Positions 9,569 to 19,381 of a DNA stretch of 64,000 nucleotides are shown here, piece by piece. The notes under the pieces were generated by a model. That model was not told the origin of the DNA, searched no databases, and saw only the letters and a list, made by a program, of their open reading frames with translations. Origin of the DNA: Histomonas meleagridis (taxonomy: Eukaryota; Parabasalia; Tritrichomonadida; Dientamoebidae); assembly GCA_020186115.1 (NCBI GenBank), contig WSYJ01000005.1, forward strand, positions 186,001 to 250,000. Reading direction: 5' to 3'. Positions within the stretch are counted from its first letter, which is position 1, and each line of letters opens with the position of its first letter. The position numbers were made by a program, and so were the translations under genes.

Positions 9569-10750
9569 TCATCCGAACTTAATATGCACCTCAGAGTTTT
9601 GTCCCTTCAGTAATCCTGCCGCCGAAATTGATGTTGTTTTTTCCATGTCTTCGTTCAACATCACCAAATTTTGGAGCTCGTCGACCAACTTCACGTTTTC
9701 CGTTTCCAATTTCTTAATGATTTCTTTACTTTCATCAAATCTTGTTTTCAAGAAATTGTAACAAGAATTTGCGGCCTTTGATCTTGCTTTTAACTGTGGT
9801 ATTTCATTAATTTCTTTTTTCATTGCTTTAATTTTTTCTTCTTTTTCTTTAATTGTTTGTAATAATTTCTCTTTTTCCTTTTGAAGAACTTCACTCTGAT
9901 GTTTGATGTGTTGTTGACTTAACGAATGATGAATTTGTATTTGTTCTTCAAGCGCTGACTCTAAATAGTTCTTAAGTCGGTCTTCGTTAACACATAACTC
10001 AACATATTCACCACTTTTGTCATATGCGATACGTTTCATCTTTGAACCGCTCATTAAGTTCCACGTTTCACGACCATCCGCCGAGTTACAATATGCGTGG
10101 CCTGTGTTTTTGAAGTGTAAATAACAATGTTCTTGACAAAATGATCGAGCACATAATAAGCATATAAAAGGTCGGTCAAAAGAATTACATTCTTCACAAC
10201 AGGTTACTCCAAAGTATGATATTGGCGCATAACGACATATTGGACACTCCCATTGATTCATTCTTGAGGCACATTTGATATGTAATGTATGGCCACATGG
10301 AAAAGAAAATAATTGTGACCCTTGAGAATACTGATTGAGGCAAATGGGACAATTGTCAACTGATGGATTTAAGAAATCATTTAAAATGTGAGATAAATGC
10401 TTAGAACCAAATGAAAAAGAATGAACATATTCAAAACCTAAGGGATCCATAGAACAGATAGCACATGGATTTTTTCGCATCTTGGTGGTTATTTCAACTG
10501 CATCTTTGATTGATTTGGTTTTGACAAGAAGTGCAAATGATGGCGTAAGTTGACCAAGTAGTAAAATGGCACTTGTGGTTGTTTTATAATGTTGAAGAAA
10601 ATTACAAATATCATAGGGAGAATAATAAAGACGTAAATCGCGAATAAGTATTAAATTGGTAGATGGCTCTTGTGTAAGAAAAATGAGGTTTTTAGTTTTG
10701 ACATATTTTTCTGGATCGCAAATAGGAAATGTTTGATATATGGCGCTCAT
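9569..10750 (-). CDS. BRAP: BRAP2/ETP1-like RING and UBP zinc-finger protein
   Basis: A 393-residue protein with the domain order of BRCA1-associated protein 2. An RRM-like BRAP2 domain (about 20-125) comes first. A RING-H2-type finger (134-172, CPIC..., PCGHTLH, CPIC) is next, then a UBP-type zinc finger (about 184-250, with C-x2-C pairs and FCQEHCYLHF). A long coiled coil runs from about 258 to 385. Family members are E3 ubiquitin ligases that bind ubiquitin through the UBP finger and, in animals, scaffold Ras-MAPK signalling. The trichomonad substrate is unknown. The start is the ATG at 10750, giving an N-terminus of usual length. No TCAYW initiator is obvious close to it. It lies in the same orientation as the aminotransferase but is separated by about 750 bp. 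Confidence 0.85.
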   Translation of the reverse strand: MSAIYQTFPICDPEKYVKTKNLIFLTQEPSTNLILIRDLRLYYSPYDICNFLQHYKTTTSAILLLGQLTPSFALLVKTKSIKDAVEITTKMRKNPCAICSMDPLGFEYVHSFSFGSKHLSHILNDFLNPSVDNCPICLNQYSQGSQLFSFPCGHTLHIKCASRMNQWECPICRYAPISYFGVTCCEECNSFDRPFICLLCARSFCQEHCYLHFKNTGHAYCNSADGRETWNLMSGSKMKRIAYDKSGEYVELCVNEDRLKNYLESALEEQIQIHHSLSQQHIKHQSEVLQKEKEKLLQTIKEKEEKIKAMKKEINEIPQLKARSKAANSCYNFLKTRFDESKEIIKKLETENVKLVDELQNLVMLNEDMEKTTSISAAGLLKGQNSEVHIKFG

Positions 10751-11063
10751 AAAATTTTGAAAATTTTCTTTTTTTAGGGTGCCCTGAATTGGGGGTGTTA
10801 ATATTAATATTAAGTGTATGAAGTCAGCTTAATTATTCATCGTATCCATCACAAAAAAAAATTCTAGCCATGTCTGGATATGCTCGCAGGAGAGTGTAAG
10901 AAAAAAATGACTTAATACAACGCAATGATTAAAAAAAATTAAAATTAATTTTTTACTAAATTTTAAATTAAGCCTTAATTCATTTGGTTTCCCAAATGAC
11001 TAAACAAACAGAATGTTTTAACAGCAGGATCATTTTAGTTTTTTGTTTTTTATTTGTGTGAAA
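10751..11063. other. Intergenic region (divergent promoters)
   Basis: About 310 bp between the divergent BRAP2-like gene and membrane protein copy A. It is AT-rich with no coding signal. Sequence homologous to the 32-kb copy begins at about 11064. Confidence 0.45.
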
Positions 11064-11893
11064 TATGTAAAGTAATCAAAAATAAAAATTCAATACATTT
11101 TAATCATTATATAATGCAAATAAACGGTTACATTAAACCAATATCAACAAAGAATTTTCTCATTGTTCAAAGGAAATAAAGAATGAATGATGAAACAAAA
11201 AATGTAATACTTAACATTCTGATATTATTTTATATTCTTTTAGTTTATATTATCGGATTTTCAGGTTCATATTCACACCGAAATACTTTTTTAGGAAAAC
11301 TTAACAAAAAATTCCTTAGTATCTTTAATATTGTTGGATTTTCTCTTATTCCACCATTAACATATTTAATTCTTTATATTTGGAATACCTATGTTTATTT
11401 CGATATTGTTAATCGAGTTTTAAGTCAATTAACAACATATGAAGATCTTGTTACGAAAATATCTATTATTTGTGTTCCAATTTCTATGATATTCTTTCTT
11501 TTAACCATTATTATACCACCAACATATGAAAATAATGAATCAACACAATATTCATATCTTAATTTAAGTTTCATTACGAAACGTAATTTTATCTTTTATA
11601 TTATTTTTCTTCTTTCTACATTATTCACTTTTACATTTCACTTGGTATTTGTTGTTAAATATTTAATTTGGCGAATTCATTATACACTTAATGAAAAATT
11701 CATTGAAAGTGCGCCATTTCACAAATTATTTAAACTCAGTACGATTGTTCTTCTTCGGAATGAACCGGAACTTATGAGTTGTGCACTTCGTTCTCTTCCT
11801 ATTTGTATTTATCTTTTTGTTCAAATTATTGATCAAATTTATTTGAAAATTCATCACAAAAATAATAAAATGAATAATAAAAATGATTAAATA
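11064..11893 (+). repeat. Inverted duplicate 1, arm A
   Basis: About 830 bp containing the promoter and full coding region of the 235-residue membrane protein. It matches the reverse complement of 31672-32491. Similarity begins about 120 bp before the ATG and stops a few bases after the stop codon, so the duplicated unit is essentially promoter plus gene. The upstream part has a few indels; the coding part has only substitutions. Confidence 0.9.
11183..11890 (+). CDS. Multipass membrane protein, unknown function (copy A)
   Basis: A 235-residue, very hydrophobic protein with about five or six predicted membrane helices and a Lys/Asn-rich C-terminal tail (HHKNNKMNNKND). I do not recognise the family. 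A near-identical inverted copy lies at 31676-32383, with six amino-acid differences and no disruption, so both are probably functional paralogues. The ATG is the first in frame. AAACGGTTA, a Myb-site-like motif, lies about 55 bp upstream and is kept (with small changes) in the other copy. The stop is in TAAA context. Confidence 0.75.
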   Translation: MNDETKNVILNILILFYILLVYIIGFSGSYSHRNTFLGKLNKKFLSIFNIVGFSLIPPLTYLILYIWNTYVYFDIVNRVLSQLTTYEDLVTKISIICVPISMIFFLLTIIIPPTYENNESTQYSYLNLSFITKRNFIFYIIFLLSTLFTFTFHLVFVVKYLIWRIHYTLNEKFIESAPFHKLFKLSTIVLLRNEPELMSCALRSLPICIYLFVQIIDQIYLKIHHKNNKMNNKND

Positions 11894-12173
11894 TTTTTTA
11901 TTTTCTTTTATTCACTTCGTTTCATATGTTCCTTTTGATCAAGGTATGTTTTTTTACTGTGATTTGGAAATAATCAAATGATTATATTTTGCACATTCGA
12001 AAAAATTTTACTTTTGAATATTCTTTACTTTAGCTTAAAAAAGATTGTTATCCCTGAATTTTAGATATGTTTCATAAATCATACTAATATTTCGATTAAT
12101 ACTCTTTAGACACGAACATTTAACTATTGAAAGTGTGATGTAAGTAAAAAGTGACATTTCTTGTTTATTGGTC

Positions 12174-12317
12174 ATGGGGCAAATGGAAAACTTATATATC
12201 GCTTGTACCATCCTAGGTACAATAATTTTTATCCTTATTTTCTTGAATTACTTCCTTGATGGTAAGGAAGATGAAAACACAAAGGAAGACAAATCAAAAA
12301 AACAAAAGAATGAGTAA
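12174..12317 (+). CDS. Small single-pass membrane protein (47 aa), hypothetical
   Basis: A short open frame, MGQMENLYIACTILG followed by a hydrophobic helix (about residues 7-29) and a highly charged Lys/Glu/Asp tail ending KKQKNE. The hydrophobic core plus charged tail is much more protein-like than chance frames in this region. The topology resembles tiny subunits of ER or outer-membrane complexes, but I cannot assign a family. The stop is TAAA. It stands alone in an otherwise gene-free stretch. Confidence 0.4.
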   Translation: MGQMENLYIACTILGTIIFILIFLNYFLDGKEDENTKEDKSKKQKNE

Positions 12318-13219
12318 ACCGTTTCTGTTTATAAATAGTTTTGCTTTAGACCAACTACATGATGTTCTTGTAGCCGAAAATATTGGTGTCAATAGTTTTA
12401 ACAGAAATTCCAATAATTGATGGTCACTGAATAATATTGTTTAACGTAATGAATTTATTTGAGGTGATTAAGTTGCATTAATTTTTATGGAAATTTTGTC
12501 ATATTATTGGTCAGCAGAAAAGATGTAATTAGTTTGTTGGTAAAAAAATAATAACGATCAAATTACATTTAAATTCATTGTTTTTCAAACAGCCATATGA
12601 AAGTTACCCAAAACATTTCCATATTTTCTTTTTAGATAGATTATATTTTATATCTCTTTAGGGATAACATTAATAGGATTCAAAACATTAAGCAACTTGA
12701 TTTTAATGTTTATAATTTTTTTGTAACAGCAGATGTGTAATTCGTTGGTTGGCTTTATAAAGCGTTTTCATATGAAAATTTTAATGAAATAGATTACTTA
12801 TATGGGTGAGGTAAATGATACAGTGTACATACGTTTCAAATTATCTGAATCAAAAATGAATCTTTCTCGTGTGTAATTAAAATTTAAGAAGAAAATATTT
12901 AGTTAAAGTTTTTTTTTTACTCTTACTCACCAGAATAAAGCTGAGAATTGTTTTGCTTTTAATTTATTTTTCCTTGCACATAATACCAAAATGACTACAA
13001 CTGATAATTGCTATTAAAAATTGTACAATTGGTGTACATGTACAAAGTATTAAGACCAAATTTTTGCTTATTTCATAACACCCATAAGATAAACTATAAA
13101 CGTTATAAAATTTGGTAGTTATTCTCATAATATGAAAGTTATTCTTGGTCAACAAACGATGGCGTATATGAATTCAAAAGGAAGATTGTTGAAACTCTTG
13201 AATTTATATTACATTACAA
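12318..13219. other. Gene-free AT-rich region
   Basis: About 900 bp with only short chance frames and no recognised repeat or RNA. It leads into the transposon and BspA relics. Confidence 0.4.
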
Positions 13220-13315
13220 TAGAAAATGAATTTTGCAAATGTATTCGATTTAGTAAATTCATTGGATTTCGTGAATATACTTATTTGTGTAAATGTGTTT
13301 AATTGAGTGAAATAC
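13220..13315 (-). pseudogene. BspA-like stalk repeat fragment
   Basis: On the minus strand about 30 codons read TQLNTFTQISIFTKSNEFT, with further KSNTF units. This matches the degenerate Ser/Asn/Thr-Phe stalk of BspA-like proteins in this window (2300-6724 and 40106-40444). No LRR, start or stop context belongs to it, so it is an orphan fragment of a surface-protein gene. Confidence 0.5.
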
Positions 13316-13448
13316 GGCGTTCGGAAATTCTGTAAAAATCCAACATCATAACATATTCCACTCGTACGGAATCAAAGCCGAATGGGCCAAATGTTATCAG
13401 TATTTATGGAAAGAATCCGGTCGAGCTGGGTTATAATGGACAGATTGA

Positions 13449-13868
13449 ATATTTATTCAATGGCTTTCAAACAATCGATTTATACTCAATATTAATGAAC
13501 ATTATATTTGCTCAATTTGTGGATCTGAAACTAATTGTTGTTTCAGTAAATCTTATCCCGATGGTGCCATATTCATGTGTAAAGGTATTCATAGGCACAA
13601 ATCATCGATAAGAACAAAAACAATTGAAAATTTCAAATCCGATTTAAAAACAGCTATTTTATTATATGCTTTTTGGGCGCTCGATATGACGCCATCAATG
13701 GCAAAGATGGTTCATCCATCTGTGCTTGAAATTGATACTATTTATGATTATTTTAAAAAATTTCGAAATTTATTCGAGATTGCATATTATAATGATGTAA
13801 CTCATAACATAAGTGGTCCAAGAAAATTTAAAACGAAAATATCTCGAAAACGATCCATAGGTGTATAG
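13449..13868 (+). pseudogene. Merlin/IS1595-type transposase, N-terminal half
   Basis: An open frame after a TGA. It encodes a WL...NRFI...HYICSICGSETNC zinc-ribbon-like start, a DG.IFMC.G..RHKSSIRTKT segment and a helical region LLYAFWALDMTPSMAKMVHPS. This is the N-terminal layout of ISXO2/Merlin transposases: Cys finger, 'S-x-R-x-G/T-F' strand, then a helix-turn-helix preceding the DDE domain. It ends near ISGP, where the family has (I)GGPG before the first catalytic Asp (IDE). The catalytic part does not continue in frame. Decayed. Family call from pattern recognition only. Confidence 0.6.
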
Positions 13869-14565
13869 TAAAAATTTAGTGACATTGCTTCTATTATGTG
13901 TAGAGTATAAATAATTCAAAAAATCGAATTTAAAATTTTGATCATTCCATGCTGGCAGATGCGCATCTGTAATCTCAAAATGTTCATTTTCAATTATCTG
14001 TAAGAACAACATTTCTATGTAGCTAGTCATTCTATATATCAAGCATCAACATGATTCTTTCTCTCCTTTCATGAAAAATCAATAGATCAACTTGATTTAC
14101 TTATAGAGAAAGATGTACCACTACAAATCGCTTAGCCACACTTATTAACGTAAACTATAAACCTAAGTCTAAACTATATATCAATGTTGAAATGTTTTCA
14201 ACGTCCAATATCAAGAAAACTAATAACAAAATCATTTCATCATGCTTTCTAATATGTAAAAACTAAAAACTTCTATATTTTTTATAATTAATTGCATGCA
14301 ATTGGATATCTTTTAGCATAAGTGTGAGGTTTCCTGTTTATATATTCTAGGAAGGTCAATTCACGGTAATAAAAATTAACAATCAAACACTGTGCTTTTT
14401 ATGCAATAAAATTACATATAATGATACACCATCACTCTTTGATCTTTTATATGTTATAAGCGTAGTGGCAAGTGAAGGAGATGAGTGCAAAAGCTTTTCT
14501 TTTCACTGCTTCTTAACGTATGAACGATAAGTTTTTCAATTCATAACGATCATGTTAAATCAATT
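13869..14565. other. Non-coding region between transposon relics
   Basis: About 700 bp. It may contain the true 5' part or terminal inverted repeat of the decayed element that follows, but I could not identify repeat ends. No gene supported. Confidence 0.35.
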
Positions 14566-16557
14566 TTGACAAATTTAATGAGCAAAAAAACAGAGAAAGC
14601 AACCCTTTCCAGGCAAATTGGTAGGCTTAAAAGAGATATATCTAATCTTGAACAATCACTGGGGTACTACAAGAAAAGAACCCAGATACTCGAGAAAATA
14701 ATAGAAGATCATGATCCCACATTACTTCCATCAAGATCTTTTAAGGGTCAAAGGGAGTTCTATGAAGAATATTTGAGGAAATTAAAATCGGTTGACGAGC
14801 CCGTAAACAAACCCATACCTTTTGGGGAACAATTATCATTTGAATCACAGAACAATTCCAATCGTTTTCCTAAATCTCGGCAATGGAGTCCCAATGTAAT
14901 TATATTTTGTTTGATATTAAGAACTCTCGGAAGTTAGTGTTATGACTATCTTCGCTCCGTCATAACATTGCCATGATAACAGACGCTGTACAATCACTTT
15001 AGCCAAATTCAAAATTCGTGGAAGGAGTGTTTAACCAAGTGTTCGGAAACAATCCGCATTATCAACCTATTTAGAAAAAGACATAACATTCAGTATTCTG
15101 AAAAAGTGGATATTGTTTTGGGTATAGATGCTATGTCAATGGAACCTGTTACAAAAGAAATTTATGATGCAAAGAGAGGGGACAATAATGCATTTTTAAT
15201 ACATTTACAACCTTTATCATGCAAGTATAAATGTCTTCCTTTATATGTGTTACCATACAAGAAGGGCAATGCAGATGAAGATGTCAGAATTCGGCTAAGA
15301 TATCTTGCTGATTTTTTAGATGCAAATGGTTTCAATGTTCGCTGTATAGCAAGTGACGGTGATTCTGGATACTCTATAATTCATCGCGAACAGTTCAACA
15401 AGTGGTGACCTATTTTTAGAAATAAGTAAATTGAAGATGCACTTGGGATTCTGCAGAATGATAGATTGATAATTGGCGACTTCTTACATCTATTGAAAAA
15501 TGCTAGAAGCAGGATATTGAATGGACAAATCTCAATATGTACAGACGGTAAGCTAGCCTTCACCGCGCTTGATATGGAAAAAGTACTACAGCTTGTAGCT
15601 CCATTAACAGACACGTCACCAAAGGGAAGGATGAAGGATCATTATTGTTTGAAGATCTTTACTATGGAAAACTTCTTCCAATTGTTACATTCTAGCCACA
15701 TTAACATGGCGTTTTACATACTTCCGTATGCTCTATGGTCACATGCTATTCGTAATTCATCGCTGTCACCTCAAACACGACTGGATTATCTTTGTTCTTC
15801 ACTTGATATTTTTGCATATCATGCAAAAAACTTAGACAGGCTAACACCAAATGTACAACAAGTGAAACGTGGTCATGGTACGCAATATTGTTGTTCACTC
15901 AATCAATGCATTCGAATTATGAACATATTGATTGGTGTTTTGAGAGAGTTAAGAGCAAGGTCTGATGATCTGTGTCTGGAAAGATTGGGAACACATAATG
16001 TTGAATGTCAGTTTGGTTTAATACGTATTATGTGTCATAACAAACACAGCTGGGAAAAGATTATGAGTGCATTTTCACGTCTCACCTTAATGAATGATTT
16101 GACAACTGAGATAGGTCGAAAGATCAACATAAGAACCAGGATGAATGTAGGTGGAGTGAAACTTACTGAAGAGCAGGGCAATGTATTTGAGGAGTCACTC
16201 CAAGAGCTAACTATGGAACAAGTGTTTGAGGCTGTTAATGTCGTCATGGAGAGACAAGCTGGAAGTGAAGATATACCATTTGAAACTGCTATTGAGTTAT
16301 GCCCTGACCTGGCAGAGTTTGTGATGTGGTTGAATAGAATTCACGCTCAGTGGAAGGCGACAGGTGTTAGGTTGGTAGAAACCTACCAAGGAAGTCTAAT
16401 CAGCAATCGTACAATCTTAGCCAGACTCATTTCATTTTGCGAACATGAGCCTATAAATGATGCAGACCTTGGAGATGAGGATACCAAAGAACAACAATCA
16501 GTAAGGTTGGAAGACAATTTGTTTTTTGATACAACCACACCTACCAGAAACGAATAA
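14566..16557 (+). pseudogene. Decayed DDE transposase, P-element/THAP9-like (tentative)
   Basis: Three blocks lie in one reading frame (14566-14937, 15106-15408, 15466-16557), interrupted by in-frame stops at 14935, around 14974, at 15406 and 15448. They carry a coiled-coil start (about 30-60), a helix-turn-helix-like LRTLGS*CYDYLRSVITLP segment, DIVLGIDAMSM (a possible first catalytic Asp), RCIASDGDSGY and GDFLHLLKNARSRIL. The last resembles the D-x-x-H-L-L-K-x-x-R-N motif of P-element/THAP9 transposases. A long C-terminal helical region follows. GC content is higher than in the surroundings, as expected for a mobile element. The family assignment is a guess from motifs; another DDE superfamily is possible. 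Several stops make it non-functional. Confidence 0.55.
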
Positions 16558-16844
16558 TAAACGACCGTTTAAATTATAAATCGGGAAAATCAAGCATGTT
16601 TTTACTCGTTTGAGTAACAAAGACACGATAACAGGAATAATGCTTTTTATAAACAGAATTAGAATATGAATTGAGAGTTGAAGAATAAATAAAAAAAAAT
16701 AGACAAATTGCGATTCATTATCTTTCAAACCAACGTTGTCATCTATGATATCAACATAACTATCTAACATACTGAGGTACTAGGTGAGATATTGCATGTT
16801 CTTTTTTACTTTACAATTCCTTTGGTGGGTTGGACCACGTATCT

Positions 16845-17342
16845 CATAACCCACTAGGTGGCCTTTGGGGCAATGTTCAGATAGATGAAACATTGATCTC
16901 CAAGGCCAAATATAATGTGGGAAGAAATTTAAGTTTATCACAGATGTGGTTCTTTGGATGAATAGATTCTGTAACAGGTCGAGTATTTATTGATTTAGTT
17001 GAGAAAAGAAATGCAAATACATTATTTCCGATTATTGAAAAATATGTAAAAATTAATACACATATACACACAGATCAATGGGCAGCTTATAGAAACCTCA
17101 ATGAGCAAGGCTTTTTTCATTATACAGTAAATCATAAATACAATTTTGTTAATCCAGATACTCATGTTCATACACAAATGATTGAGTGCGTTTGGCACCA
17201 TCTTAAACAATGGCTTCGATCAAAGAATATCATAAATCGAGATTCATATCTATTATACATTCATGAGTGGTGTTTTCGAAAAAATTTGGTTAATTATTTT
17301 GATGATCTTTGGAATTTAATTAGGTTTCAATTTATTAATTAA
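16845..17342 (+). pseudogene. Merlin/IS1595-type transposase, catalytic half
   Basis: Translation in the frame of GTT 16875 gives LGGLWGNVQIDET, KAKYNVGR, WFFG*IDSVTGRVF, LVEKRNANTLFPII, HTDQWAAYRNL, HYTVNHKYNFVNPDT and HTQMIECVWHHLKQWLR. These match the order of ISXO2/Merlin DDE domains: IDE with first Asp, a GRVF strand, T-D-x-W-x-A-Y with second Asp, and the NHS..FV-P..-HTQ-IE-W region with the catalytic Glu/Asn side. A TGA at 16959 interrupts the frame, and the true stop is TAA 17340. It is the missing C-terminal half of the type seen at 13449-13868, 3 kb upstream in the same orientation. Confidence 0.75.
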
Positions 17343-17560
17343 TATAAATAAAATAATATAATCATTAATATTCTAAACTTTAAATTTTGAGTATAATTCT
17401 CGTATTTTGTTGTGTTTCTATAAATTTATATTTTGCAAAAGTTTGCTTGACGTTAATATTTAGGATTTAGTAGCATTAGTACATAAATAAATTTTTATAA
17501 ATCCTCATATATCACAAATGAAGATCTCCAAAGTATTCCATGCTAATTACATAGTATTTT

Positions 17561-18172
17561 ATGTTAATTGCACAGTATCAAATGCATTCAATAATTCCAA
17601 CATTCCCACAAATTATTTATGGATATATAAACATATTAAATCAGAATTCTAATTTGTTAATTAAAAAATTAACTAAAGAAATTATATTAACAATTTTCAA
17701 TGTTTTTTTTGAGTATTATCTTGTCCTTGTTTTTGCGATAATTGTTTTAGATGGATCTGATTTGCATGATATACCTTCATTTCAAAATGAAGAAGGAAAA
17801 TATTTAAATTTTAATGAATTCATTTACAATAAATATGTTAAAGCATCATTTACTCCACATTGTAAACTTTATCGCCTCCATAAACCAAAAAATTATTAAA
17901 CAATTCAGGAAGTAGAACTTAATTCTGAGGAATCAATAAAATTCGAAGATGTCATCGAATTAAAAATTGTTTGTTTGAAATCTAATAATATATTTTTATT
18001 TAAGTTATATATTCAAACCTTAATTCGTTATATTTCTAAACAAAATGTTTATATCCCAATAGATGAAATAGTAAAAACAACAAGACCTTTTACTAATTAT
18101 TATATAAATTATTTTAATAATAATAAATTTTCAAATAAAGTATTTAATCAAATAGAACAAAATTTTATATAA
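17561..18172 (+). pseudogene. Broken unidentified gene, first part
   Basis: Two blocks in the same frame (17561-17899 and 17900-18172) are separated by a single TAA at 17897. They encode Leu/Ile/Asn-rich helical sequence, for example a stretch with HDIPSFQNEEGKYLNF and later FEDVIELKIVCLKSNN. Openness across about 600 bp with one stop suggests a recently broken gene. I do not recognise it. Confidence 0.4.
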
Positions 18173-18540
18173 AATTCAATAAGGTGATTGGAATCATTAT
18201 TATTATATATAGCACAATAAAAATTTAATACATTTCTATAAAAATAAATAATATTAATATAGAAATACCGTCTGGGAAAATGATTGGAACTCAAAAAATA
18301 ATAAATGATATTGAAAATAATATTAATGTTACCTTTGAAATAGAATAAAAAATATTAATTTTAATGGTAATATTTTTTATTCAGGTAGTGATACAATAAC
18401 AAAATATATTTACAATAAATGCAAATACAATTTACAAAATATAAATACAAATAATAAGTACTTATAAAAGTAACATTATTGTTTCTGATTTCTAATGTGA
18501 TCGTATTCCAAATATTTATGGCGATTCATTTATTTCATAT

Positions 18541-19016
18541 AATAATAACATTCGTTTCGATGATAATCAAGAATTGAATTTTAATCAAAAAACACAACAT
18601 GAAAGAGAAACACAAAAGACACACGTTTTATGTGAAAACGTTGATTCTTTTCGACTTGATGAAACAAAAGATTTTATATTGACAATTAATCATTTCTTAA
18701 CATGCAAATTAATCTTGAAAAAGATATGACTAATCAATTGATAAGCGTTTTAATGGCATTATATATATTATATGATAAAGAATTATCTTTAAATATCAAA
18801 TTTTCATTTTTACAATCTGCGATTGTTTCACTAATAGGATCTGATAATAAATTGATCTGAAATGAAGTTTTCCCATATGATCTTAATGCAGGATTTTTCG
18901 AGAATCTTTCATGTGGGTTATTACAAAGTAAAAATGTACAAATAATTTATCTTGCACTTAAAAAACTTATAAATGTTAATTTATTAGATGATATCGGAGA
19001 TGAATGAATGAAAAGG
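18541..19016 (+). pseudogene. Broken unidentified gene, second part
   Basis: Protein-like blocks in shifting frames include FDDNQELNFNQKTQHE..., then MTNQLISVLMALYILYDKEL..., and FPYDLNAGFFENLSCGLLQS with KNVQIIYLALKKLINVN. At least two in-frame stops and one frame change occur between them (TGA about 18726, TGA near 18857, TGA about 19005). The helical Leu-rich pattern could be HEAT/ARM-like. It may be the continuation of the 17561 relic. No family recognised. Confidence 0.35.
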
Positions 19017-19381
19017 GCAGGTGATTATATATTTACTCAACACATACATTAACACAATCATATTTATTTAGTAAAACGAATAAGTTTTCTATATCAAATA
19101 CATTTTCGAAATAAAATTCAATTATTAATTCAGATGTGTTTAGCGAACTATTAATATAACATTATCATTATTGTGTTTAAATAATTGTACAATAACAAAA
19201 TGACATTTTTCATTTTCTTTGAATTATGCTGCCAATAATTTACAACAATAAATTTGAGAGTGCGTATCAAATCATCAAGGAATATACAAGGAATATCCGC
19301 GGATAAATTATAGAAATATTGATAGAATTTAGTCAAAATATTCTGTGTGTTGTGTCAAAATTGTGAATCAATTTTATTTTC
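19017..19381. other. Intergenic region upstream of the ankyrin gene
   Basis: About 360 bp, AT-rich, without coding signal; presumed promoter of the 19382 gene. Confidence 0.4.

Noticed and set aside
14938-14967. 9-bp inverted repeat TGTTATGAC...GTCATAACA
   Set aside because: It lies inside the transposase coding region (CYDYLRSVIT), so it is probably a chance product of coding sequence rather than a terminator or terminal repeat.
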